From positions 1 through 64,000 of the forward strand of contig NZ_JAEOAH010000037.1 in NCBI RefSeq assembly GCF_016612995.1: 64,000 nt of DNA. The letters run 5' to 3'. The number at the start of each line of letters is the position of its first letter. Positions within the stretch are counted from its first letter, which is position 1. The translations under genes were made by a program, and so were the position numbers. Origin of the DNA: Viridibacillus soli. GTDB lineage: Bacteria > Bacillota > Bacilli > Bacillales_A > Planococcaceae. The notes beneath the pieces are model-generated. The model saw only the letters and a program-made list of their open reading frames with translations, had not been told where the DNA came from and made no database searches. Shown here piece by piece: positions 1-7,591 of the stretch.

Positions 1-110
1 TGTTCAGCCCCAACTAGCGTTGTAGAATGGAACACAGTCTAAGACCGCCACATCCTGTGGCAACGACTGCGTGACCCGCATCGTGCGGGCTTGAAACAAA
101 AGCATATAAA
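1..110. repeat. Structured intergenic element, possible dispersed repeat
   Basis: No ORF fits here. The segment holds two compact perfect hairpins: CCACA-tcc-TGTGG at about 49-61 and CCCGCA-tcg-TGCGGG at about 76-90. It is markedly more G+C-rich than its surroundings. Short hairpin-dense blocks like this are often dispersed intergenic repeats, but only one copy is visible in this window, so the repeat label is inference. It could also be the edge of a structured RNA that starts before base 1. Confidence 0.3.
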
Positions 111-150
111 AAGAAATCTACTATCTAAATTTACCGTAACCGCAAGACCA

Positions 151-187
151 AAAACCTCACCCTCGTATTTACACGAAGGTGAGGTTT
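151..187 (-). terminator. Terminator of the liv operon
   Basis: The arms AAAACCTCACC and GGTGAGGTTTT (with a TCG/CGA extension and one bulge) enclose a short loop. Read on the minus strand the hairpin lies just past the livF stop and ends in a T-run. The plus-strand reading also ends in TTTT, so it may be bidirectional. Confidence 0.8.
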
Positions 188-194
188 TCTCATT

Positions 195-902
195 TTACAA
201 GCCACCAAGATAAGCAGCTTTAACTTCTTCTGTTTCTTGCAGCTCTTTCGCTGTACCCGATAAAACAATGCGCCCTGTCTCAATAACATACGCACGATCT
301 GCAACAGACAATGCCATATGCGCATTTTGCTCAACAAGAAGAATTGTTGTCCCTTCTTTATTGATTTCCCTAATAATACTAAAAATCGTTTTAACCATGA
401 GCGGCGCAAGCCCCATTGAAGGCTCATCAAGCAATAATAGCTTTGGCTTTGCCATAATAGCACGCCCCATCGCTAACATTTGCTGCTCACCACCGGACAA
501 AGTACCAGAAAGTTGTTTACGACGTTCTAGTAAACGTGGGAAAAGCTCAAATACACGCTGCAAATCTTTTGCGATACCATCCTTATCTTTACGTAAATAA
601 GCACCTAGCTCTAGGTTTTCCTCAACTGTCATATTAGCAAATACACGGCGTCCTTCTGGAACATGTGAAATACCTGCCTTCACAATTGATTGTGCTTGTT
701 TACCTGCAATAGAAGAACCTACATACTCGATTGTACCTTTCTTAGGCTTCAATAACCCCGATAAAGTTTTCAATAAAGTACTTTTACCCGCACCATTGGC
801 ACCGATTAATGTTACAACTTCACCTTCATTTACCTCTAAGGAGACGCCCTTTAATGCTTGGATATTGCCGTAAAATACATTGATGTCATTCACTTTAAGC
901 AT
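195..902 (-). CDS. livF: Branched-chain amino acid ABC transporter ATP-binding protein LivF
   Basis: Second ATPase subunit of the high-affinity leucine/isoleucine/valine importer; it hydrolyses ATP on the cytoplasmic face to drive LivHM. The 235-residue product has a Walker A GANGAGKST at about 34-42, the signature LSGGEQQ at about 135-141 and the Walker B LLLLDEP at about 155-161, and is the usual LivF length. The start at 902 (MLKVNDINV) is chosen because GGAGG lies 12 bases upstream and livG ends at 904; a longer frame reaching 977 would overlap livG and begins with sequence foreign to the family. It is the last gene of livJHMGF and is followed by a terminator. Confidence 0.93.
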   Translation of the reverse strand: MLKVNDINVFYGNIQALKGVSLEVNEGEVVTLIGANGAGKSTLLKTLSGLLKPKKGTIEYVGSSIAGKQAQSIVKAGISHVPEGRRVFANMTVEENLELGAYLRKDKDGIAKDLQRVFELFPRLLERRKQLSGTLSGGEQQMLAMGRAIMAKPKLLLLDEPSMGLAPLMVKTIFSIIREINKEGTTILLVEQNAHMALSVADRAYVIETGRIVLSGTAKELQETEEVKAAYLGGL

Positions 903-903
903 A

Positions 904-1683
904 TTATTCCGTAACCTCCTCACCAAGGTAAGCTTCAATAACCTTTGGATTGTTGCGAATTTCTTCTGGAATACCATCTGCGATTAATTGGCCATGATCT
1001 AAAACATAAATTCGTTCACAAATACCCATTACTAATCCCATATCATGCTCGATTAATAAGATAGTTAAATCGAATCTCTTACGAATTAATGCAATCAATT
1101 CCATCAAGTCCTTAGTTTCTTGTGGATTCATACCTGCTGCTGGTTCATCAAGAAGTAGTAGCTTTGGACCTGCCGCTAATGCACGCGCAATTTCAAGACG
1201 GCGCTGCATCCCATAAGGTAAATTTTTCGCTAACTCGTCTTTATACTTATCCAGTCCAAAGATTTTCAAAAACTTAATTGACTCTTCTTCCATTTTTGCT
1301 TCACCAGAAAAGAAGCTTGGCAAGCGAAATACGGAACTGAAAATTGAGTGTTTCGCCAATGAATGGTTTGCTACTTTAACATTATCTAGTACAGATTGCT
1401 CTTTAAACAATCGTATATTTTGAAATGTACGACTGACACCACTTTTTGTGACTTGGTGAGGTGACATATTATTTGTCCGCTTGCCGTCAAATGTGATTTC
1501 ACCTTCTGTTGGTTTATACACACCCGTTAGCATGTTAAAGCTCGTTGTTTTACCAGCACCATTTGGACCAATTAAACCAATCAATTCGCCCTGAAATAAT
1601 TCTAGACTCAAACCTTGTACAGCCTTTAATCCACCGAACTGAATGCCGACATTTTCCACTTTCAGAAGAAGGTTATTTGTCAT
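904..1683 (-). CDS. livG: Branched-chain amino acid ABC transporter ATP-binding protein LivG
   Basis: First ATPase subunit of the branched-chain amino acid importer, paired with LivF under the LivHM channel. The 259 residues carry Walker A GPNGAGKTT at about 39-47, a degenerate signature LPYGMQRR and a Walker B LLLLDEPAAGMNP, followed by the long C-terminal helix typical of LivG. A degenerate signature (YG for SGG) is normal in this subfamily. The start overlaps the end of livM by 11 bases, and the stop sits one base before the livF start, so translation of the ATPase genes is probably coupled. Confidence 0.93.
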   Translation of the reverse strand: MTNNLLLKVENVGIQFGGLKAVQGLSLELFQGELIGLIGPNGAGKTTSFNMLTGVYKPTEGEITFDGKRTNNMSPHQVTKSGVSRTFQNIRLFKEQSVLDNVKVANHSLAKHSIFSSVFRLPSFFSGEAKMEEESIKFLKIFGLDKYKDELAKNLPYGMQRRLEIARALAAGPKLLLLDEPAAGMNPQETKDLMELIALIRKRFDLTILLIEHDMGLVMGICERIYVLDHGQLIADGIPEEIRNNPKVIEAYLGEEVTE

Positions 1684-2623
1684 CTAGATTACCTCCTTTA
1701 GAACGTTTACCGAATTTAAAGTAGTCTGTAATTTCCTTCGTACCCATCAAACCCGATGGTCGATAAAGCATTACAATAATTAATACTAAACTATAAATTA
1801 TCATACGAGTTTCCGGGAAATCTGTAAGATACATTGAGACCATTGTTAAAAGGACCGCTGCGATAATCGCTCCTGACAAACTTCCTAAACCACCTAAGAC
1901 TACATAAATTAAAATATCAAAAGATTTTAAGAAACCAAATTGAGTCGGTTGAATAAGGAAGAATTGGTGAGAAAATAATCCTCCTGCAAGGCCTGCAAAG
2001 AATGACCCAAGTGCAAACGCTACAACTTTATAATAAGTTGTATTGATCCCCATTGCATCCGCTGCAATCTCGTCTTCGCGTACTGCAACACAAGCTCGCC
2101 CGTGTCTCGACTTAGTAAAGTTAGCAATCACCACTACCGTTAGCAGTAAACTGAAGAATGCATATGTCCAAGTTGTTAACTGGTTAATAGGCATACCAGC
2201 TGCTCCACCAACATAATCCGTATTCAAGAAAATAATACGAATAATCTCTGCAAATCCTAATGTTGCAATTGCTAAATAGTCACCTTTTAAACGTAGTGAT
2301 GGAATACCAACAATTAATCCTGCTACAGACGCTACAATAGCACCAACTAATAATGCTGCGAAAAAAGGTAGATCAAACTTCATCGTACAAATTGCTGAAA
2401 TATATGCACCGACTGCAAGGAAACCTGCATGTCCGATGGAAAATTGTCCTGTAATACCTATGACTAAATGCAAGCTAACCGCCAAAATAACATTTATTGA
2501 CATTAAAATCAATAAATTAGAATAGTACTGATCTAGTTGACCACCAGTAATCATCCCTTGGATAACTGCATACACAATAATTGCCGCTACAAAATACATC
2601 CAAAACACTTTAGACTTTTTCAT
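1673..2623 (-). CDS. livM: Branched-chain amino acid ABC transporter permease LivM
   Basis: Membrane permease of the Liv importer; with LivH it forms the translocation path. The product is strongly hydrophobic with about 8-9 membrane segments and the family stretch GITGQFSIGHAGF near residue 55, plus GDYLAIATLGFAEI. The start at 2623 (MKKSKVFW) is preferred over an in-frame ATG at 2632, because the AGGTG ribosome site lies only one base from the earlier ATG but ten from this one. It follows livH by a few bases and overlaps livG. Confidence 0.9.
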   Translation of the reverse strand: MKKSKVFWMYFVAAIIVYAVIQGMITGGQLDQYYSNLLILMSINVILAVSLHLVIGITGQFSIGHAGFLAVGAYISAICTMKFDLPFFAALLVGAIVASVAGLIVGIPSLRLKGDYLAIATLGFAEIIRIIFLNTDYVGGAAGMPINQLTTWTYAFFSLLLTVVVIANFTKSRHGRACVAVREDEIAADAMGINTTYYKVVAFALGSFFAGLAGGLFSHQFFLIQPTQFGFLKSFDILIYVVLGGLGSLSGAIIAAVLLTMVSMYLTDFPETRMIIYSLVLIIVMLYRPSGLMGTKEITDYFKFGKRSKGGNLDDK

Positions 2624-2636
2624 AAGCACCATTCAC

Positions 2637-3512
2637 CTACACTTTCTCACGGGTGTTCTTACCAAAGATACCCGACGGTCTAAAGATCAATATTAAAATT
2701 AAAATTACGAATGCCGCTGCATCACGCCACAATGAGAAACCAATTGCGCTTACAACTGTTTCAACAACACCAAGCACCATTCCTCCGACCATTGCCCCTG
2801 GAATAATACCGATACCTCCAAGAACAGCTGCTACGAACGCTTTAACTCCTGGAATGACACCCATTAAAGGATCAATTTTTGTATAATAAACTCCGAAAAT
2901 AACACCCGCGGCTCCAGCTAGCGCTGAACCAATTGCGAAAGTTGCAGAAATTGTATTATCTACGTTAATTCCCATCAATTTTGCTGCTTCGGCATCATGG
3001 GAAACAGCCCGCATTGCCTTACCAATTTTCGTTTTATGTACGATAAATTGTAAAATAAGCATTAAGCCTACAGATACAGATAAAATCATCAATGACTGCG
3101 AACTAATATTTGCTCCAAAGAAATTAAATGTTTTATTTGAAAGAACATCCGGGTAGGCTTCGGGCTGAGCACCTCGTATGAAAATCATTCCATATTCGAT
3201 GAATAAAGAAACACCAATTGCGGTGATTAATGCTGCAATTCGTGTCGCATTCCGAAGTCGTTTATATGCAATACGTTCAACCAATACGCCAAATATTGCA
3301 CAGGCTACCATTGCTATTAATAGAGCTGGGAAGAATCCTAATCCCCATCCAGAAATGGCATAGAATCCAATAAATGCACCAATCATAAACACATCACCAT
3401 GTGCAAAGTTGATGAGTTTAATAATCCCGTATACCATCGTATAGCCTAAGGCGATGAGCGCATATATACTACCGAGTGAAATACCGTTTACTAACTGTTG
3501 CACCCATTCCAT
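2637..3512 (-). CDS. livH: Branched-chain amino acid ABC transporter permease LivH
   Basis: The partner permease of LivM in the inner-membrane complex. The 291-residue protein starts MEWVQQLVNGISLGSIYALIALGYTMVYG, which closely fits LivH N-termini, and has about eight hydrophobic segments plus the GAVVGG-like EAA region near the C-terminus. It is the first gene after the livJ terminator; a ribosome site AAGGAG precedes the ATG. Expression probably depends on read-through from the livJ promoter, which would set fewer membrane complexes than binding proteins. Confidence 0.92.
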   Translation of the reverse strand: MEWVQQLVNGISLGSIYALIALGYTMVYGIIKLINFAHGDVFMIGAFIGFYAISGWGLGFFPALLIAMVACAIFGVLVERIAYKRLRNATRIAALITAIGVSLFIEYGMIFIRGAQPEAYPDVLSNKTFNFFGANISSQSLMILSVSVGLMLILQFIVHKTKIGKAMRAVSHDAEAAKLMGINVDNTISATFAIGSALAGAAGVIFGVYYTKIDPLMGVIPGVKAFVAAVLGGIGIIPGAMVGGMVLGVVETVVSAIGFSLWRDAAAFVILILILIFRPSGIFGKNTREKV

Positions 3513-3555
3513 AAAATCTCACTCCTTCTAAACCTAATAAGAGATAAAAAAAACG

Positions 3556-3580
3556 AAAAAGGGGGACAGTGCCCCCCTTT
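3556..3580 (-). terminator. Intra-operon terminator between livJ and livHMGF
   Basis: On the minus strand GGGGGGC-ACT-GTCCCCC forms a seven-pair hairpin (one G-T pair) followed by TTTTTCGTTTTTTTT. It sits right after the livJ stop and before livH, so it should partly end transcripts after the binding protein gene. Confidence 0.85.
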
Positions 3581-3590
3581 AGCTAAAAAA

Positions 3591-4799
3591 TTAAGGATTA
3601 ACTTTAGAGTTGAACACTTGTTTTCCGTCTTTATATTCAAGAACTGTTGCTGTTTTCACTGGGTTGTGGTCTTTGTCAACTGAGAAATTACCTGTGATTA
3701 ATGTTAAATTTTTAGTCGATGCTAATGCATCTTTAACTGCTTCACTGTCAGTAGAACCTGCACGTTCGATTGCATCTTTTATCCAATACACTGAATCATA
3801 GCCTAATGCATTGAATGCATCCGGTGCTTTATCACTATTTGCTGTTTTGAATGCTTTTACGAAATCTTGAATTTTAACATCTGGATCTTCAGAAGAGTAG
3901 TGATTTGTGATGTAAGTATTGTTTAGAGCTTTTGCTCCTGCAAGGTCCACAAGTTTAGGAGAGTCCCAGCCGTCAGCACCCATTAAAGGAACTTCAATAC
4001 CTAATTCACGTGCTTGCTTTACGATTAAACCAACTTCCTCATAGTAACCAGGGATGAAGACGAAATCTGGTTTCGCTGATTTTACACGAGTTAATGTAGA
4101 ACGGAAATCTGTATCTTTCGCTACATAAGCTTCTTTAGCTACAACTTTACCACCGTTATCTTCGATTACTTTTTCAAATGCAGATGCGAGACCTTTCGCG
4201 TAATCACTCGCATTATCTGCATAGATTGCTACTTTTTTAGCTTTTAACTCATTTAAAGCAAAGTGAGCTGCAATCTGGCCTTGGAATGGATCAATGAAAC
4301 AAGTGCGGAATGCATACTCATTAAGTTTTCCAGCTTCGTTAATTGTAATGTTTGGTGCAGTACCTGAAGGTGATACAACTGGCATTTTTTGTTGATTTGC
4401 AATTTGTACAGTTGCTACAGTAGCACCTGAAACTGCAGGTCCGATTTGCGCTACAACTTTTTCTTTAGTAGCTAATTTAATTGCTGCAGTTGTTGCTTCA
4501 GCAGCATCTGATTTGTTGTCAATTTTAACTGGTACGATTTTTTTACCATCAATACCGCCAGCATCGTTGATTTCCTTAATTGCTAGGTCAGCCCCCGTTG
4601 CAATAGACGAACCGTAAGATGCTACACTACCTGATAGCTCTAAGTTCATACCTATTTTAATTTCGTTGCTGTCTTTACCTCCACTACTACTACCACCTGA
4701 TTCTTCCCCTTTGCTACCGCAACCTGCTAAAGCACCCACGATTAGTGAAGAAGCTAAGAATACTGAGGCAAATCTTTTTAGTTTGTTTTTTGCTATCAT
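3591..4799 (-). CDS. livJ: Branched-chain amino acid ABC transporter substrate-binding lipoprotein LivJ
   Basis: Extracytoplasmic receptor that captures branched-chain amino acids and delivers them to LivHM. The 402-residue product has a lipoprotein signal peptide with lipobox LAGC (Cys27), a Ser/Gly-rich linker, then a type I periplasmic-binding fold (IKIGMNLELSGSVASYGSSI near the start, IGPAVSGATVA further on). The start MIAKNKLKRF at 4799 is chosen because GGGGG lies six to seven bases upstream; an upstream in-frame start at 4820 would precede that ribosome site. It is promoter-proximal in the liv operon and is followed by the strong hairpin at 3556-3580. Substrate range within the LIV family cannot be read from sequence. 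Confidence 0.92.
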   Translation of the reverse strand: MIAKNKLKRFASVFLASSLIVGALAGCGSKGEESGGSSSGGKDSNEIKIGMNLELSGSVASYGSSIATGADLAIKEINDAGGIDGKKIVPVKIDNKSDAAEATTAAIKLATKEKVVAQIGPAVSGATVATVQIANQQKMPVVSPSGTAPNITINEAGKLNEYAFRTCFIDPFQGQIAAHFALNELKAKKVAIYADNASDYAKGLASAFEKVIEDNGGKVVAKEAYVAKDTDFRSTLTRVKSAKPDFVFIPGYYEEVGLIVKQARELGIEVPLMGADGWDSPKLVDLAGAKALNNTYITNHYSSEDPDVKIQDFVKAFKTANSDKAPDAFNALGYDSVYWIKDAIERAGSTDSEAVKDALASTKNLTLITGNFSVDKDHNPVKTATVLEYKDGKQVFNSKVNP

Positions 4800-4834
4800 A
4801 TGAATCCCCCTTAGATACAATACTTTGTTTTTTG

Positions 4835-4849
4835 ATATTTCTGATAATT
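4835..4849 (-). promoter_or_regulatory. CodY-like box upstream of livJ
   Basis: The minus strand reads AATTATCAGAAATAT, 12 of 15 matches to the CodY consensus AATTTTCWGAAAATT, about 36 bases before the livJ start. CodY represses branched-chain amino acid uptake in Bacillales, so position and target agree. AT-rich DNA gives chance matches, hence moderate confidence. Confidence 0.5.
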
Positions 4850-5088
4850 ATAAACAATTAAGTCGCTATAAGCAATATAGTTATATAAATTTAATAGATT
4901 ATCAGTTTCCAACTATTTTCGAAGCACACTCAATATATTAAAACATTCTGTTAATTCCGTCTAGAGTAATTTTTCAGTTAATTTAAAATATCCTTATATA
5001 TTATGTTAGTATTATTAATTTACACTATTTTTATACTATTTTTCTATTATAAATAGTATATTTATGTCCTTTCATAAAATTGAAAAAA
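4850..5088. other. Gene-free upstream region of livJ
   Basis: Very AT-rich spacer holding the livJ promoter region on the minus strand. No ORF, repeat or further structured element was recognised here apart from the CodY-like box and the hairpin that bounds it. Confidence 0.5.
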
Positions 5089-5113
5089 CTCGTGAAATGT
5101 TTAGATTCACGAG
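5083..5113 (-). terminator. Terminator after the methyltransferase gene
   Basis: Perfect eight-pair stem CTCGTGAA / TTCACGAG with a nine-base loop, followed on the minus strand by TTTTTT. It lies about 100 bases past the stop of the gene ending at 5214. Confidence 0.75.
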
Positions 5114-5213
5114 CTTTCTTTTTAAATACCAATTATTTTCTTTTTTCAATAACTTCCCTGACCAAAAGGTAAAATAATCAGAAACAATTGTTAAAAAATA
5201 CCTTTTTAACTCC

Positions 5214-5819
5214 TTATAAATACCTAAATGATAAAATTCGTTCATTTGGATTGTGAGTGGATAATTCTTTAATTAATATTTCATCCTGTAATTCAAAATT
5301 TGTTTCGTACTGTAAAAATTGCACATAATCCAATGATGGATAGTATAAAATAACATGGATTTGACGAGGTACTTCTTCTATTGACTGTAGTATATTATTA
5401 ATTACCTTACGAAAAATTTGAATAGAAAATGGATTGAAAAAGAAAAATACATTATCTTCATGCTTAACTATATAATCTTGTGCTAACACACATTGAAAAT
5501 CGATAGAAGCACTCTTCATTCTAAATTTCTTCGTATATTGTGTTTTATTCATTAAAGCACTATCGTAAAAAGTTGGATTCATTTCAACTCCAACAACTTG
5601 TGTTTGAAAACGATGATGTATATAAAAAGGGACACGCCCTTTGCCACACCCCATATCGACTACATGATCCGTACTGGCAAGCTGATATGTATCAAAAAAT
5701 TGCTCCAGCGCTACATATGGCGTTGGTTCATAACGATGATAATGAGCCAATGTCGGATAGCCAAACTCATCTCCTACCGTTTGTATATGTAGAAATTTAT
5801 CATATTGTTGTTCATTCAT
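5214..5819 (-). CDS. Class I SAM-dependent methyltransferase, substrate unknown
   Basis: Predicted soluble methyltransferase of 201 residues. Motif I, VVDMGCGKGRV, is at about 53-63, an acidic motif II residue (VEMN) follows, and FFFFNPFS at about 125-132 resembles the motif IV region of small Rossmann methyltransferases. The nucleic acid or small-molecule target cannot be deduced. The start MNEQQYDKF at 5819 is preferred to the ATG six bases earlier, because the AGAGGTG ribosome site is then at eight bases rather than two. It stands alone between the liv operon and a decayed dehydrogenase, with its own terminator. Confidence 0.75.
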   Translation of the reverse strand: MNEQQYDKFLHIQTVGDEFGYPTLAHYHRYEPTPYVALEQFFDTYQLASTDHVVDMGCGKGRVPFYIHHRFQTQVVGVEMNPTFYDSALMNKTQYTKKFRMKSASIDFQCVLAQDYIVKHEDNVFFFFNPFSIQIFRKVINNILQSIEEVPRQIHVILYYPSLDYVQFLQYETNFELQDEILIKELSTHNPNERILSFRYL

Positions 5820-5944
5820 ATTCATAACACCTCTCTTTTAATATTAAATATTTTACAGTTAAAAATTCCGATTATATATGGATCATCTCTTATGATGAAC
5901 TCGCAATTTAATAATAGTTTAACGGAAAGAAAAAGGTGAATAGA

Positions 5945-6049
5945 ATGGCTCGCATAAAAAATAAAGTATCAATTATTACTGGTAGTGGCACAGGAATTGG
6001 CTATGCTAGAGCTCGATCCACTAATTTAAAGCTGAAAGTACTCATTTAA
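5945..6049 (+). pseudogene. N-terminal remnant of a short-chain dehydrogenase
   Basis: After a good ribosome site (AAAAAGGTG) an ATG opens a frame that begins MARIKNKVSIITGSGTGIG. This is the classic first strand and TGxxxGIG cofactor loop of short-chain dehydrogenases. Homology stops at about residue 23 (YARARS) and the frame ends at 6047-6049 after 34 codons. The remaining ~220 residues expected of the family are absent, so the gene was cut by an insertion or deletion whose junction is near 6017. Confidence 0.75.
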
Positions 6050-6316
6050 AATCTGTATCAATCAATTTATGTTTTAACGACAAAATACCAAATACCTTTT
6101 AAGCTAGCTGTTTTTTATTTTCATTACTTTATGCTTGATCGATCATAGCGTAAAATCGTATTTAAATTGATTATCCAATTGCAGTATAAGCTCGGTACTT
6201 TGTGCACGGAGTCTATACTTTCGTGCAGAGAACTGCTGATTCTGAGTACCGGCTGAATCCTTACACGGGTTCAACTTGAGTTTACTCTCACAACAGGGAT
6301 TTTTCCACAAAATATC
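6050..6316. other. Gene-free segment with several inverted repeats
   Basis: No intact ORF. Nested complementary arms are visible: CGGTACT (about 6193) with AGTACCG (about 6246), an inner TGCACG/CGTGCA pair, and GAATCC/GGGTTC at about 6255-6272. This could be a remnant of the insertion that truncated the dehydrogenase, or a structured RNA. It matches no riboswitch consensus I know: no T-box TGGNACCGCG and no SAM or lysine core. Confidence 0.35.
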
Positions 6317-6369
6317 AAAAGGTTGCCCTTAATCGTTGTGGTATACGATCAATTGGACAACCTTTTTTT
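6317..6369. terminator. Bidirectional terminator-like hairpin
   Basis: AAAAGGTTG pairs with CAACCTTTT across a long loop that holds an inner TCGT/ACGA stem. T-runs follow in both directions. It lies downstream of the PrsA-like gene (minus strand) and of the dehydrogenase remnant (plus strand). Confidence 0.6.
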
Positions 6370-6534
6370 CTAAATATAAGTTGGATGAGTTGCACTGCCA
6401 GCACGATCATCAAGCTTCATAACTTGCCGAAGCTTACTTCGCAAAAGGGGGTAATCCATTTGCGAGATGGCACTTTGCGACCTTTCACACTAAATTCGTC
6501 TTGGCATCTCATATCTCTTACCCCTTTTCAAATC

Positions 6535-7452
6535 TTATTCATCACTAGTTAATGTGTTTTCGATATTATAATCTTCATATAAAGAAGACAACCATGTTGA
6601 GTAATTTGTTTTTATTTTTTCATTCGTTAAAGCTGTTTTCACTTCGGGTTTGGAGTCTTTATAAGTAGCCTCTTTCGCTTCTTTTTTCCCGGTTACTTTA
6701 ATGATGTGGTAGCCGTTATCTGTTTTGATTGGTTTACTGACTTCATCGATTTCCATAGAGAAAGCTGCTTCTTCAAATTTCCCGTCCACTTCACCTTTAC
6801 CAAAATAGTTTAAGTTACCCCCATCTGTGGCACTGGCAGTATCAGTTGAATATTCTTCAGCTAAAGCTGCAAAGTCATCGCCGTTTTTTATTTTCTTCTC
6901 TACCTCTTTTGCTGTATCTTCATCCTCAACTAAAATATGACTAGCTTGTACCTGCTCTGCTTGAGAAAAGGTATCTTTGTTTTCTTTAAAGTATGCTTTT
7001 AACTCTTCTTCTGTAATATCAATCGTTGGTTCAATCAATTTCGTCGTTGTTAAATACGTTTTGATATTGTTTTTGGCATCTTGCAAAGTCATACTGTTAG
7101 ATTCTAGAGCTGTTTTAAATGCACCTTCACCGCCGTAAGACTGTTGTAAGTTATCGAGCCCAACTTGAATCTCTTCATCTGATATTGTGACTTTTTGTTT
7201 CTTGGCTTCTAGTTCGATTACCTTGTTTGAGATCAATGTACTCAGTACGTCTGTACCGTATTGTGAAACCAGTTCTTTATTTAACTCTGATTGAGTAATT
7301 TTCACGTCGTTTATTTTTGCGACGTAATCATCTGCTCTCGTTGATGTTGCATAGTAAGCAATAGCTGCAATAAGTACTACTAGTAGAATCCCAATGAAAA
7401 GTATAAGGCGTTTTCCTAATTCCTTTTTGTTTTGTGGCGCTGCATTCAACAT
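6535..7452 (-). CDS. PrsA-like membrane-anchored peptidyl-prolyl isomerase (parvulin)
   Basis: Foldase expected to act on the outer face of the membrane, helping exported proteins fold. Of 305 residues, 16-40 form an uncleaved-looking transmembrane anchor. A SurA-like N-terminal region follows, then a parvulin domain at about 165-255 with QASHILVEDEDTA, GGNLNYFGKGEV and YHIIKV, and a C-terminal helical part. Bacillus PrsA is a lipoprotein; this protein has no lipobox cysteine at all, so it is probably held by a signal anchor. The start at 7452 follows GGAAGGAAGAG. It is monocistronic, downstream of nothing obvious, and ends before the hairpin at 6317. Confidence 0.82.
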   Translation of the reverse strand: MLNAAPQNKKELGKRLILFIGILLVVLIAAIAYYATSTRADDYVAKINDVKITQSELNKELVSQYGTDVLSTLISNKVIELEAKKQKVTISDEEIQVGLDNLQQSYGGEGAFKTALESNSMTLQDAKNNIKTYLTTTKLIEPTIDITEEELKAYFKENKDTFSQAEQVQASHILVEDEDTAKEVEKKIKNGDDFAALAEEYSTDTASATDGGNLNYFGKGEVDGKFEEAAFSMEIDEVSKPIKTDNGYHIIKVTGKKEAKEATYKDSKPEVKTALTNEKIKTNYSTWLSSLYEDYNIENTLTSDE

Positions 7453-7536
7453 TCATCTCTTCCTTCCTTTACTCTTTATAAAACCTACTATATAGAGTCG
7501 ATGTGTCAGTTAAATGTCGAGATTGATTTTTTAGAG

Positions 7537-7587
7537 GAACTGAAAAATCCAGTTCGCTATTGAGGGCGAATTGGATTTTTGGAGTTC
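7537..7587 (-). terminator. Long hairpin terminator after the sensor kinase
   Basis: GAACTCCAAAAATCCAATTCGC pairs with a nearly perfect complement of the same length (two mismatches/bulges) around a short loop; the minus strand ends in TTTTTCAG-type sequence. It directly follows the kinase stop and precedes the promoter of the PrsA-like gene's own upstream region. Confidence 0.6.
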
Positions 7588-7591
7588 ACGA

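Noticed and set aside
6180-6320. Possible T-box or other riboswitch
   Set aside because: No TGGNACCGCG antiterminator core, no specifier-loop AGTA box in the right place, and no adjacent amino acid gene in the right direction.
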